Shown here: positions 40,362 to 48,944 of the stretch, piece after piece
Position numbering within the stretch: the stretch's first letter is position 1
How the letters are laid out: each line of letters starts with the position of its first letter
Source of the DNA: Candidatus Obscuribacterales bacterium
GTDB taxonomy: Bacteria; Cyanobacteriota; Vampirovibrionia; Obscuribacterales; Obscuribacteraceae
Assembly (NCBI GenBank): GCA_020634035.1
Contig: JACKCM010000001.1
Span: 682,001-746,000, forward strand
Reading direction: 5' to 3'
DNA: 64,000 nucleotides
Notes under the pieces: model-generated
Databases searched by the model: none
Seen by the model: the letters and a program-made list of their open reading frames with translations, nothing else
What the model was told of the DNA's origin: nothing
Translations under genes and position numbers: made by a program

Positions 40362-42689
40362 TCAGGCTGCTTCGGCCATGGGCTCGAAGTTGAAATCGCC
40401 GTCCTTCATATTGACCTGGATGCGGTCTCCGGACTTGATCTTGTCGCCAAGAATCGCGTTGGTGAGCGGGTCTTCCAGATTCCTCTGGATGGCACGCCGC
40501 AGTTCGCGAGCCCCGAACTCTTTGCTGAAGCCGAGGGTGACCAGCATCTCTTTCGCTTCCCTCTCCACCGTCAGAGCGATGTCGAGATCGGAGAGCCGGC
40601 CAAGAGCTTCGGCGATGCGCAGGTCGAGAATCTCGAAGATCTGGCGCTTGGTCAGGTGGTCGAAGACCAGGATGTCGTCCAGTCGGTTCAGGAACTCGAT
40701 CTTGAACAACGCCGTCAGACGTTTGACCACGTTGATGTCCGGGTCGCCGGTGAGTTCATCGGCGAAAGCGTTCGAGGTCATGATGATGATGACGTTGCGG
40801 AAGTCCACCGTTCTGCCCTGGCCGTCGGTCAGTTTGCCGTAGTCCAGGATTTGCAGGAGGGCGTCGAAGACGTCCGGGTGAGCTTTCTCGATCTCGTCGA
40901 AAAGAACCACCGCATACGGTTGCTTCTGCACAGCCTCGGTGAGCTGACCGCCCTGGTCATAACCGACATAGCCCGGCGGTGCGCCGAAGAGCCTGGAGAC
41001 CGAATGCTTCTCCATGTACTCCGACATGTCGAGTCGGATCATGTCCTTGGTCTCGTCGAACAGCTCGTTGTGCAGAGTGCGGCAGAGCTCCGTCTTGCCT
41101 ACCCCGGTGGGACCGAGGAAGAGGAAGGAGCCGATGGGACGATTGGGGTCCCGCAAACCGACGCGGCTGCGGCGAACGGCCTGAGACACCGCTTTGATGG
41201 CGCGGTCTTGACCGATGACTTTTCCGTGCAGGGCGTCTTCCAGCTTGAGCAGCTTGGCCTTCTCATCTTCGGTGAGAGAGTCGGCCGGAATGCCGGTGGC
41301 TTCGCTGAGAATCTCGGCGATATGCTCCAGGGTGACCCGGGGCTTGCTCTGATTCTCTTCGTCCTGGGGCATGGCGGTGAAGATCTCGAGAGAGACCTTG
41401 CTGCACGCTTCATCCACCAGGTCGATAGACTTGTCCGGCTGGAACCTTCCAGAGACATACCGGTCCGAGAGCACGACCGCTTGCACTATTGCTTCGTCAT
41501 CGATTTCGACACCGTGATGCTCCTCGAAAGAGAGGCGCACCCCGCGAAGAATTTCGATGGTGTCTTCTTTGGACGGCGGCTCGACGTCGACTTTCTGGAA
41601 GCGACGGCTGAGGGCCCGGTCCTTTTCGACGTGCTTGCGATACTCTTCGATGGTGGTGGCACCGATGGCGCAGAGTTCACCACGAGAGAGTGCCGGCTTC
41701 AGAATGTTGGCTGCATCGAGACCGCCGGCGGGACCGCCAGCTCCGATCATAGTATGCAGCTCATCGAAGAAGACGATGATGTTTCCGGCTACTTGAAGCT
41801 CTTTGACGATGGACTCCAGACGTTGCTCGAATTCACCGCGACCGCCGGCTCCGGCGATAAGGGTACCGAGCTGGATCTGAATCACCTTGCGCCCGCGCAG
41901 ACGTTTGGGCACGTCGTCGTTGGCGAATTTGATGGCGATACCTTCCACGATGGCGGTCTTGCCGACACCGGGTTCGCCAACCAGAACCGGGTTGTTCTTG
42001 GTCTTGCGACCGATGATCCGGACTGCACGGCGAATCTCGCCGGTGCGGCCGATGATCGGACCGAGCTTGCCTTCCTTTGCCAGGGCGGTCAGGTCGCGTC
42101 CGAACTTGTCGAGGGTCGGGGTCTTGCTCTCTTTCTTCTTCTTCGAGCGCAGTCCCATCCAGTCTTTGTTCTGGGCGGGACCATCCCCTTCTTCTGCCTC
42201 ATCGAAGCTTTCGCCGCGAGCCTCGGCCATGAGCTTTTTGACATGGGCGAAGAGTTTGGCGGTAAGCGCCTCGAGGGCCTTGCGATTAAGCTTGGCGACA
42301 TCGAGGGCGGCAATCAGGTTGTGATCCGATTCGGTGAGCAAGGTCAGGTAGAGGGCTTCTACCGACATCGACTCGAAGCCGACTTCCTGGCAGTATCTGG
42401 CGGTGAGCTCGATGCGCTGAGCCAGAGACTCGGTGAAGTGCGACTTCACATTCGGTACCACCTTTTCGAGGCTCAGCAGCTTGTCGTTGCCTTCGTACTG
42501 TTCGGCATACCACAGGAGCTGAGTCCCGTCTACCTTTGCTTCTTTGAGCAAGGTGGCGGTGAAGGAAGTACCCTCCTGGATGATAGCGAGGGTAAGAATC
42601 GTGCTGTCGATACGGCGCCATCCCAGCTTGCTGGAAATATTGTCGCCGGCAGCGAAGACTTTGGTCAGTTGATCATTTACAGGCAGCAT
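40362..42689 (-). CDS. Clp-type double AAA+ unfoldase of the ubiquitin-like operon
   Basis: A 775-residue Clp/Hsp100 ATPase: an N-terminal Clp_N-like helical domain (1-150), AAA-1 with Walker A GEPGVGKT and Walker B IVFFDELHT, and AAA-2 with GPTGVGKT, VVLFDEIEKAHP and the Arg finger in FLNRLDD. There is no long ClpB coiled-coil middle domain. Pore loop 1 reads AGAGGRGEFE where relatives have AG[A/T]KYRGEFE, so the substrate-gripping Tyr is missing in ring 1; ring 2 keeps GYVGY. No [I/L/V]-G-[F/L] ClpP-docking loop is evident after the second sensor region (TSNAFADELTGDPDINVVKRL). It is the last gene of the operon, 63 bp after the E1-like gene, and probably unfolds Ubl-tagged proteins. Confidence 0.92.
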   Translation of the reverse strand: MLPVNDQLTKVFAAGDNISSKLGWRRIDSTILTLAIIQEGTSFTATLLKEAKVDGTQLLWYAEQYEGNDKLLSLEKVVPNVKSHFTESLAQRIELTARYCQEVGFESMSVEALYLTLLTESDHNLIAALDVAKLNRKALEALTAKLFAHVKKLMAEARGESFDEAEEGDGPAQNKDWMGLRSKKKKESKTPTLDKFGRDLTALAKEGKLGPIIGRTGEIRRAVRIIGRKTKNNPVLVGEPGVGKTAIVEGIAIKFANDDVPKRLRGRKVIQIQLGTLIAGAGGRGEFEQRLESIVKELQVAGNIIVFFDELHTMIGAGGPAGGLDAANILKPALSRGELCAIGATTIEEYRKHVEKDRALSRRFQKVDVEPPSKEDTIEILRGVRLSFEEHHGVEIDDEAIVQAVVLSDRYVSGRFQPDKSIDLVDEACSKVSLEIFTAMPQDEENQSKPRVTLEHIAEILSEATGIPADSLTEDEKAKLLKLEDALHGKVIGQDRAIKAVSQAVRRSRVGLRDPNRPIGSFLFLGPTGVGKTELCRTLHNELFDETKDMIRLDMSEYMEKHSVSRLFGAPPGYVGYDQGGQLTEAVQKQPYAVVLFDEIEKAHPDVFDALLQILDYGKLTDGQGRTVDFRNVIIIMTSNAFADELTGDPDINVVKRLTALFKIEFLNRLDDILVFDHLTKRQIFEILDLRIAEALGRLSDLDIALTVEREAKEMLVTLGFSKEFGARELRRAIQRNLEDPLTNAILGDKIKSGDRIQVNMKDGDFNFEPMAEAA

Positions 42690-42752
42690 GGCTATCTTTC
42701 CGCTCTTGTTAGAGTTCGAAATTATCGCCCGTTCCTCTCAGACGCCGGGGCG

Positions 42753-43445
42753 TCATTCGAAGGACCGGGTGATGATGAAAGGAGCACGCATGCCGAAGAT
42801 GATCTCGTGATCGACCTTGTCCTCCGCTTGCTTCGAAATGATGGCGTGCCAGCGAATCATCTGCCAGACTGCCAGACCGGAGAGATACTCCGCCGTCGGT
42901 CCCACCGAGATCGAGGTTCCGCAAGCGGAGACCTCGGTGACCACGTCATCATAGAGGGTGCCTTCCCAGCCTTTGACCTGCTTGGGACGCTTGGGCTCAA
43001 TCGTATAGACCCGGCCTTCGTCGGCACCCATGCGGGTTTCGATCATCAGGCGGGTGCGGGTCTTGTAGCGCAGCCCCTTCTGCCAGATCTCCTTGCGGGA
43101 GGCCATGGTGTCGGTGAGCAGGAAGACGACGTCTCCGAGCTCCTGACTGCCGTCCACCTTTTCAGGGCGGATCTCGATCTTGGTGCCGGTCTGTTTGAGG
43201 ACCAGCTCCTGCAGGGCTTCGACCTTGAGCTTGCCGATGTCCTCCAGAGAATAGGCCTGATTGGCGATGTTATGGGCTTCGACATGGTCGAAGTCCCACA
43301 CACGGATGTTGAGCAAGCCGAGCTTGGCCAACGAAAGAACGATGCGGGAGCCGGAGGCACCGGCGCCGATCACATCAATCGTCTTGGAGTCAAAGGCATC
43401 CGGAGAGAAAATGTCCACATGCCTGTTGATGTCGAGTGTTGTCAT
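42753..43445 (-). CDS. E1-like (ThiF/MoeB/HesA) Ubl-activating enzyme
   Basis: A 230-residue ThiF-fold protein. The nucleotide loop is VIGAGASGSRI (from about residue 25), followed by WDFDHVEAHNIANQAY (D51 and D53 for Mg-ATP; the N and Q match E1 adenylation sites) and LTDTMASRKEI. Cys175 (EVSACGTSIS) is the best candidate for the Ubl thioester. The CxxC zinc pairs of MoeB/ThiF are absent. Such enzymes adenylate the Ubl C-terminus and pass it to a Cys. It is shorter than full E1 proteins, having the adenylation core only. It is flanked by the JAMM protease gene (34 bp) and the Clp-type gene (63 bp). Confidence 0.9.
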   Translation of the reverse strand: MTTLDINRHVDIFSPDAFDSKTIDVIGAGASGSRIVLSLAKLGLLNIRVWDFDHVEAHNIANQAYSLEDIGKLKVEALQELVLKQTGTKIEIRPEKVDGSQELGDVVFLLTDTMASRKEIWQKGLRYKTRTRLMIETRMGADEGRVYTIEPKRPKQVKGWEGTLYDDVVTEVSACGTSISVGPTAEYLSGLAVWQMIRWHAIISKQAEDKVDHEIIFGMRAPFIITRSFE

Positions 43446-43479
43446 CTAGTGATTCCTCGAATTCAGGTTAATGAGATGA

Positions 43480-44706
43480 TCACTTCGATCCAGGCTTGTC
43501 GGCAGGATCTTCGGGACCGGTGGGAGCTGCAGCATTTTTGGCGGCATCACCGCCGGTATCGGAAGAACTGTCGGTCGAAGCAGGGGCTTCTCCCTTTTTC
43601 TTGGCCTTATCGTCGTCGCCGGAGCCGAAAAGCGTATCCCAGAGAGAGAAGAACTTGCGCTCTTTCACTTTGAGCTCGAATTCGGCTTTGACTTCGGCTC
43701 GCAGAGCATCGTCGATCGCCAGTTCGGCGGGAGCCGGTTTCTTCTCCTGCTCCACTTCGACCAGGGCATAGTTGTCGCGCCAACCCCAGATTCTCTCATG
43801 GGTCTCCTTGTCCTCGCCTTCTTTCGGCTCGGGCTTGGGGACCTTTTTCCAGCGTTTTCTTGTGCCGCCGAAGAGGCTGGGACGCTCGTATTCGAGCAGG
43901 GTGTTGCCAGTCGCCGGATCGACCACGAACCAGTCCACGTCATTGATGCGCAGACCCTGTTCATAGAGGAAGATGCAGAACTCGGCGCGCCCCTTCTTGT
44001 TGAAGATACCCCGGACGTACCAGGGCAGACCTTCTTCGTAGAAGCGCTTCATGGTGCTCTCGTCGGTGCCCGACGGAGAGGTGCCCATGCGAACATGGGA
44101 GTGACCCCAGAAACGCAGGCGGTTGACCTCTTCGAAGCCGGGTTCGCCCTTCTTCAGGAGATCTTCCACGAGCTTGGCCTGACCCTCTGCCGAGAGTTCA
44201 GTCTCGGTGGCGGTCACCTCTTGCTCGAGCAGGTAGGTATGGTCGATCAGGAAGTCGCCGTTGCGGGTCATCACGACCGTACCGAGCCAGCCCACTTCTT
44301 TCTCCGCCAGCTCCACATACAGGCACATGCGCTTGTAGGCGTTGGGCGTGATAAGCACCCGGGGAGCTCGGCGGTTATCGAAGAAGACCACCTCTTTGTC
44401 GCCGTAGTGCGGCGTCAGTTCGCGATCCGGGTCCGGCGGCCGAGCATAAGATGGCTTGCGGGGCTCTTCCCGCAAGAACCATGGTTTTTGTTCTTCGCCG
44501 CCGGCTGCGTCTTTCGGTTTCTCGTCGCCGAGCCAGGGAGAACGATCGTCGCCACCGAGTTCGGCAGCTTCGGGTTTCGCCGGTGTCTTGTCACCGGGAT
44601 CCCCTTTCTTCTTCGCGTCGGCAAGCCAGGCATCGAAGTGATTGACGCCCTGGCCTTCGGCGCTTTCGGCTGCAGGATCTTTCCTGCCTTTAGATTTGTC
44701 GGTCAT
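43480..44706 (-). CDS. JAMM/JAB-domain metalloprotease (Ubl deconjugase/processing)
   Basis: A 408-residue protein with a central MPN/JAB domain. The full zinc-site motif is present: Glu137 (EKEVGWLG), His202 and His204 (FWGHSHVRMG), then Ser212 and Asp215 (H-x-H-x7-S-x2-D). In ubiquitin-like systems this domain cleaves isopeptide bonds or trims the Ubl C-terminus. The N-terminal 90 residues are low-complexity with two similar motifs (SPWLGDE and KPWFLRE), which may bind partners. The C-terminal 130 residues include a charged helix and an acidic Asp/Ser/Pro-rich tail. AAGGAG precedes the ATG; the gap to the upstream E2-like gene is 5 bp. Confidence 0.92.
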   Translation of the reverse strand: MTDKSKGRKDPAAESAEGQGVNHFDAWLADAKKKGDPGDKTPAKPEAAELGGDDRSPWLGDEKPKDAAGGEEQKPWFLREEPRKPSYARPPDPDRELTPHYGDKEVVFFDNRRAPRVLITPNAYKRMCLYVELAEKEVGWLGTVVMTRNGDFLIDHTYLLEQEVTATETELSAEGQAKLVEDLLKKGEPGFEEVNRLRFWGHSHVRMGTSPSGTDESTMKRFYEEGLPWYVRGIFNKKGRAEFCIFLYEQGLRINDVDWFVVDPATGNTLLEYERPSLFGGTRKRWKKVPKPEPKEGEDKETHERIWGWRDNYALVEVEQEKKPAPAELAIDDALRAEVKAEFELKVKERKFFSLWDTLFGSGDDDKAKKKGEAPASTDSSSDTGGDAAKNAAAPTGPEDPADKPGSK

Positions 44707-44711
44707 AATTC

Positions 44712-46022
44712 TCAGGACTCCTTTTTATCCGGATCAGTCGGCTTAGCCGGGCGATACCGGGGCCAGTTCTCCAGCTTCTTGTCGAGTTCGTTCTGCGCGT
44801 CGGCGGATTCGACGAATTCGATCGCCATCTGGACCACAGGAGCGATTTCGAAGTTGGCGATCAGGCTGGCAAAAATCTCTTTCAACTCGGTGGCACATGC
44901 GGTGCCGTCGGCGTAGATGCGCGGTGCTTGCATGGCCTGGCGGACGCCGTCGATACGACAGGTTCTGTTGAACCATTGCACCGTTTCATGACTGCCGTCC
45001 AGGTGAATCACAATCAGGAATTCTCCGATATCGTGGAGCTTCCCGGTTCTCGGATTGGTCGCCTGCAGCATCTCGGTGTGCACCAGGAGGCAGCCGTCGC
45101 TTATCTGAACGCGGGCGACTTTGTCGACTGCGGTGATAGCGAGAAACTCTGCCTCCAGATGTTCTCTGGTCAGCTCTGTCGACTGAAGGAATTCTCGGCG
45201 GGAAGCCAGGACGGATGCCTGGATTTTGACCGGGACCTCTTTGCGAATAGAGCTGATGTATTGCCGGGCGCCATTGGCCAGACCGGCGAAACGCTGCATG
45301 GTAGCGGCGACATAGTTCTGCCGAGAAACCTGACGTTCCGAGGCTTTCGAGCGAGCGAAGTATTGCAGTTTCTCTTCCTCCGATAGAGCCGAGAACTTCA
45401 TCGCTTCCTCGAGGATGCGCCGGAAGATCTTGAGCTGGGCTTTGCTGCCCTTCGTAAACAGGTTATGGTGTATGTAGAGGTGGTCATCCTGGTAGAACTC
45501 CGCTACGGCGTAGCCGGAATCTTCGATGATATAACCGTTGCCGCTGGGGAGATAAGCCCAGTTGTCGCAGTTGACGTTGTTACCCCACAGTTTTTCCGGG
45601 GGGTTGGTGGTGGTGCCGCTGCGGAGCGAACTCCAGACGTAGATGTGGAAGAAGGCGTCGTCCACCGGTCCGTAGTTCTTGCCGGCAGGAAAATGCACCT
45701 GCACGTCTACTTCACGGTGAGGCACGACCACTTCCAGAATCGCTTCTTTTACCTTTTGGGCCAGTTCCGGCACCAGATAATCGTCCACTCCGTAGACCAG
45801 GCAGACGCCTTTCTGGCGGATAGAGACCACCTCGATCTCTTCATACTGCGAAGGCGAGACCGATTCGATGCGGCAGTCCAGCACAGTGAGGGCACGCTTG
45901 AACTGCTCTTTGTCAATCAGAAAAGACTGGCTGGAAGCTTCGAACTCCACCAGCCCTATTGAAGCGTTCATCAAGGCTTCCTGCTGCTCCAGGCTCAGCC
46001 CGTGCACAAGATAGTTAGCCAT
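44712..46022 (-). CDS. E2-like protein, soluble paralogue
   Basis: A 436-residue protein. Its C-terminal domain (about 300-420) has the E2/UBC-like pattern: strands (FLIVIHLDGSHETVQWFNRTCRIDG), then APRIYADGTACATELKEIF with Cys376 where E2 enzymes carry the Ubl-accepting Cys, then two helices (SLIANFEIAPVVQMAIEFVES) and a final W-P. The N-terminal region contains one unit (about 95-215; ...HREVDVQVHFPAGK...FFHIYVW...DDHLYIHHNLF..GSKAQLKIFRRILEEA) that occurs twice in the neighbouring paralogue. There is no transmembrane segment. Its start overlaps the upstream stop by 8 bp (ATGGCTAA). E2 assignment rests on pattern and context, not on a clear family match. Confidence 0.75.
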   Translation of the reverse strand: MANYLVHGLSLEQQEALMNASIGLVEFEASSQSFLIDKEQFKRALTVLDCRIESVSPSQYEEIEVVSIRQKGVCLVYGVDDYLVPELAQKVKEAILEVVVPHREVDVQVHFPAGKNYGPVDDAFFHIYVWSSLRSGTTTNPPEKLWGNNVNCDNWAYLPSGNGYIIEDSGYAVAEFYQDDHLYIHHNLFTKGSKAQLKIFRRILEEAMKFSALSEEEKLQYFARSKASERQVSRQNYVAATMQRFAGLANGARQYISSIRKEVPVKIQASVLASRREFLQSTELTREHLEAEFLAITAVDKVARVQISDGCLLVHTEMLQATNPRTGKLHDIGEFLIVIHLDGSHETVQWFNRTCRIDGVRQAMQAPRIYADGTACATELKEIFASLIANFEIAPVVQMAIEFVESADAQNELDKKLENWPRYRPAKPTDPDKKES

Positions 46023-47601
46023 GGGCTGCCTCCTTTGACTTGCTGCCGGAGCGGTCCCGAGGCGGATTGATCGCCACCGGCCATCTGCCCAGGTATTTGC
46101 CCCAGGAATCTTCGATGTTGATCGACTCTACGAATGCGATAGCCATCATGGCGGCGGTGGCGAAATCGCGATCGGCGATCAACTTGGGAAACAGTTCGGC
46201 TGTGTTGCCGAAGCAAGCGTTGCCTTCGCCGTTGACGTGGGGTGCGTTCATGGCGCCTGCACCGCCATCTACCATGCGAGTGCGGTTCTTCCAGACCAGC
46301 GAGTTGTTGCCGGGGAAGATGTGGATATCGAAAGCGCCGATCTCGTGATACTGTCCGGTGCCCGGATGCTGGCAGTAGAGAGTCTTCGTGGTGACCACAA
46401 TCGAGCGTCCATCGACTTTGACGTCGATGACCTTCTCTAGGTTGAGGAGGGCGTCGAACTCTTTGCCTGCCTCCACATCGGTGTTCGACTCGATATGGAA
46501 CATCTCTCTTTCCTGGGCGGTAGCCCGGGCGAGCAGACTGGTCAGCTCTTGCTGAGCTGCGGCAGAATCGGTTTGTGGCAGATCGCGCTTGGCCAGAGCC
46601 AGGCACTGGTCGGCAAAATGCGCAGCCTTTGCTTCGTCGCCGTTCTTGTCCAGGCTGAGCAGGGCTTGAACCCGCTTCAGAACCTGAATCAGATAGCGAG
46701 CCTCCCCGAGGGTTCCGTTGCGCACGGCCGTCTCGTAGAGGTAGAGATTGTCTTCTTGCAGCTCGCCGATGGCATTGCTGCTGTCGTCGAAGAGCAAGTC
46801 TCCCGAGCCGCTGGGGCTGCCTACCGATTCCTCATGGACCTTGAGCGTCTCTCCGCCGACAGCTGCGCGCGAAGGAGTGACCATGGTCGACTCTCGCGGC
46901 CATGCTCCCATGTGGATGTGGAAGCCGCCGCTGCGCAGGGGCGGGTAAGCGGTACCACCCCTGGCGTGCACGGTGATCTGTTTGCGCACGGTTGGCGTGA
47001 GGATGCTGGTGATCAGGGTGTCGAGGATCAGTGCCTGACGCTCCCCGATGTTATCCAGGTTGACTCTGTGCTCCCGGGTGTAACCATCGTTGATGGCATT
47101 CTCTTCTGCCAGGACAATGAGGTGCTCGGTCAACTTGAGCTCTGCAGCAGCCTCGTTCAGGAGAGTGCGGAGCGTGGCGTGGTGACTGAAGCCCTGGTAG
47201 AGGTATAGAGCATCCGGGGTGAGGCAGCCGATCTCGCGGGTGTTAGACCCGTCAGAGTAAAGCGGCACAATCCATTTGGGTCCGCGGCTGTGATAGTAAT
47301 ACAGCTGCTCGCGGTGGGAGATAGTGTCAAAACGGAACACGAAGCTGGGACCGTCGGGCTTGAAGGTCCTTCCCTTGGCGCCGCTTATATGCACTTCTTT
47401 CTGAAGCACCGGAACAAGGATTTCGTTCACCACCTGGCGGACGTAATCTTTGTCGATCGGCAAACGTCCCTTGATGCGAGCGCGGGGACCCTTGAAGCGA
47501 AAAGTCTCGTACAGGAAATAGCTCACGATGCTGACTGCTATCAGTCCGCCCAGAGCATATAAACCGTTGGTTATCGTAAAGATTTCAGCTATTTCAGCCA
47601 T
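46015..47601 (-). CDS. E2-like protein, membrane-anchored paralogue
   Basis: A 528-residue protein with an N-terminal transmembrane helix (NGLYALGGLIAVSIVSYFLYETF, residues 12-34) and a basic cytoplasmic side. Two copies of an unknown unit follow (about 55-155 and 190-315), each with V-x-K-[E/Q]-[V/I]-x-[V/I]-[H/S], a central strand pair and [A/N]-LYLY followed by a helix. The C-terminal domain (395-508) is E2-like: IGAFDIHIFPGNNSLVWKNRTRMVDG, then MNAPHVNGEGNACFGN with Cys463 as the candidate Ubl-accepting residue, and MMAIAFVESINIEDSW...WP. The alignment with the following gene is strong in this domain. Its own ribosome site (CAGGAG) lies just after a hairpin in the gap to the Ubl gene. Confidence 0.75.
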   Translation of the reverse strand: MAEIAEIFTITNGLYALGGLIAVSIVSYFLYETFRFKGPRARIKGRLPIDKDYVRQVVNEILVPVLQKEVHISGAKGRTFKPDGPSFVFRFDTISHREQLYYYHSRGPKWIVPLYSDGSNTREIGCLTPDALYLYQGFSHHATLRTLLNEAAAELKLTEHLIVLAEENAINDGYTREHRVNLDNIGERQALILDTLITSILTPTVRKQITVHARGGTAYPPLRSGGFHIHMGAWPRESTMVTPSRAAVGGETLKVHEESVGSPSGSGDLLFDDSSNAIGELQEDNLYLYETAVRNGTLGEARYLIQVLKRVQALLSLDKNGDEAKAAHFADQCLALAKRDLPQTDSAAAQQELTSLLARATAQEREMFHIESNTDVEAGKEFDALLNLEKVIDVKVDGRSIVVTTKTLYCQHPGTGQYHEIGAFDIHIFPGNNSLVWKNRTRMVDGGAGAMNAPHVNGEGNACFGNTAELFPKLIADRDFATAAMMAIAFVESINIEDSWGKYLGRWPVAINPPRDRSGSKSKEAAHG

Positions 47602-47622
47602 GTTTCACTCCTGGATGAGGAA

Positions 47623-47667
47623 GAAGGGCCCGCGAGCCGAGCAGATGACTGTGACTGCGGGTCCTTC
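47623..47667 (-). promoter_or_regulatory. Hairpin between Ubl and E2-like genes
   Basis: GAAGGACCCGC pairs with GCGGGCCCTTC on the minus strand around a 23-base loop, followed by TTCCTCATC. It is placed 22 bases before the E2-like start. It could partly terminate transcription or protect the Ubl mRNA 3' end, giving more Ubl than enzyme. Confidence 0.6.
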
Positions 47668-47702
47668 TCATCAATTAGAATTCAGTTCGTGAAAAGCCTG
47701 GC

Positions 47703-47993
47703 TCAGCTGAGGTTGCCTCGGACCGGACGGACGAGAAGGATGGTCTGGTCGGAGGTGATCGGAGTGTCGAGAGAGGCGATATCGCCGCCGACACGAATCT
47801 CGCGGTTGGCCGCATCGAGACCGGCCTGGTTCAGGACGTCGGCAACGGTCCACTGACGGGTGGCGTCGAGCAGGACTTTCGTCATGTTGCCCGGAGGGCC
47901 GACGTTGACGGAGTACTGCTGCGGAGCGGCACCGTCGGTGGTGGTGGTCTCGGTGGTGGCCGGGGTGAGGTCGTGCTGGTTTTCGGTGGTCAT
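47703..47993 (-). CDS. Ubiquitin-like beta-grasp protein (Ubl)
   Basis: A 96-residue protein: a Thr-rich disordered N-terminal tail (about 25 residues), then a beta-grasp pattern. QYSVNVGPPG and TKVLLDATRQ form the first hairpin, TVADVLNQAG the helix, and REIRVGGDIASLDTPITSDQTILLVRPVRG the last strands. The tail is RGNLS, not the usual GG. If the JAMM protease trims NLS, the protein would end VRPVRG. AAAGG lies 8 bases before the ATG. It is the first gene of the six-gene operon and is likely made in excess over the enzymes because of the hairpin after it. The family is inferred from size, strand order and neighbours. Confidence 0.82.
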   Translation of the reverse strand: MTTENQHDLTPATTETTTTDGAAPQQYSVNVGPPGNMTKVLLDATRQWTVADVLNQAGLDAANREIRVGGDIASLDTPITSDQTILLVRPVRGNLS

Positions 47994-48490
47994 AATACTT
48001 ACCTTTTCAGAGTGATATATTCACGTTGAGATCTCCTGGCCGGAATGGTCCAGGAGGGTTAAGTCCCCGTTTCCTCGTCCGTTGTTGGCGGAGATTCGCA
48101 TTCGCATCAGCCAGCCACTAGTGAAAGACCATCGACGCCTGAGCCTTACCGCGCATCGCCATTGATGCTTCATCGAGATTCGATTGCGGAGGGCAGAGAG
48201 GTTGTCTGGTCTGTTCGCTAAGGGGAAGGGATAGGGGGAACGGAACTAGTAGACTCGATAGAACTTGCTGATCTCAATAAGAACACTTTCTCGGAGATTC
48301 AGGTTAACTAGCGAACCTAGTTCACGGTTCTAGAACTTATTCTCAGCATAGGTATACTAGGAAAAGTCGGTCTGAAATGCCGCATTTGTTAGTGTTCCAA
48401 AAAATGTAGAAAACCTGAAGGTTTTAAATTTGCTGGATTATCTGGTGCTTATCTCTAGTTTTTACATTGTTGCAGAACCCTCACAAACCG
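47994..48490. promoter_or_regulatory. Leader and promoter region of the ubiquitin-like operon
   Basis: About 500 bp. It holds a hairpin CTCCTGG/CCAGGAG at about 48033-48056, near the Ubl start, and interleaved inverted words (AACTAGCGAACC, GAACCTAGTTC, GGTTCTAGAAC) at 48305-48335 that look like a regulator site. No confident -10/-35 pair was found. Confidence 0.45.
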
Positions 48491-48694
48491 TTATTTACAT
48501 GTCAAGAAGGTGATTCCTTCTGAATCGACGCAGTTCGCGCTAGTGGTCATGAAGTAATCTTTTGCCATGTAAATGGTGTCGTTGGTGGTGCTATTATAAA
48601 TGGTATGAAGTGGTGGTCTATATGGTGCAAATAATTGCTTCGTCGGGCTGGATGATTTTAGTTCCGGATATCGGGCAATATCCAAGCATGCCAC
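48491..48694 (-). CDS. Possible small hypothetical protein
   Basis: A 67-codon frame, MACLDIARYPELKSSSPTKQ..., with low GC and no good ribosome site (AAGCTTAAGTC upstream). It may be a gene fragment or chance. It lies upstream of the ubiquitin-like operon in the same direction. No family is recognised. Confidence 0.25.
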   Translation of the reverse strand: MACLDIARYPELKSSSPTKQLFAPYRPPLHTIYNSTTNDTIYMAKDYFMTTSANCVDSEGITFLTCK

Positions 48695-48944
48695 TGGGCC
48701 AGTCTTTTTGAGACTTAAGCTTAGATATTACCGCAGAGATTTGTTCATATTTCGGGAATTCTTTTGGGTGTGGCGGTAGGCATTTGATAGGATGAATATG
48801 TTCTTCTTGTCAACCCGTAAATCGTTGTATATTCAGCATCCAGCGCCCTAGTGTTTTATCTTGAGTCAGTCGAAAAACGTCCCAGAGGACGTCTAGATCT
48901 GACCTTCTTCCAGCTGAGCAACAAATCCTGAGAATGGAGGGAAA

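Noticed and set aside
40251..43673. Very long rightward open frame (1140 codons)
   Set aside because: It is antisense to the Clp-type and E1-like genes, which carry clear motifs, ribosome sites and a terminator; high-GC third positions keep the reverse frame open.
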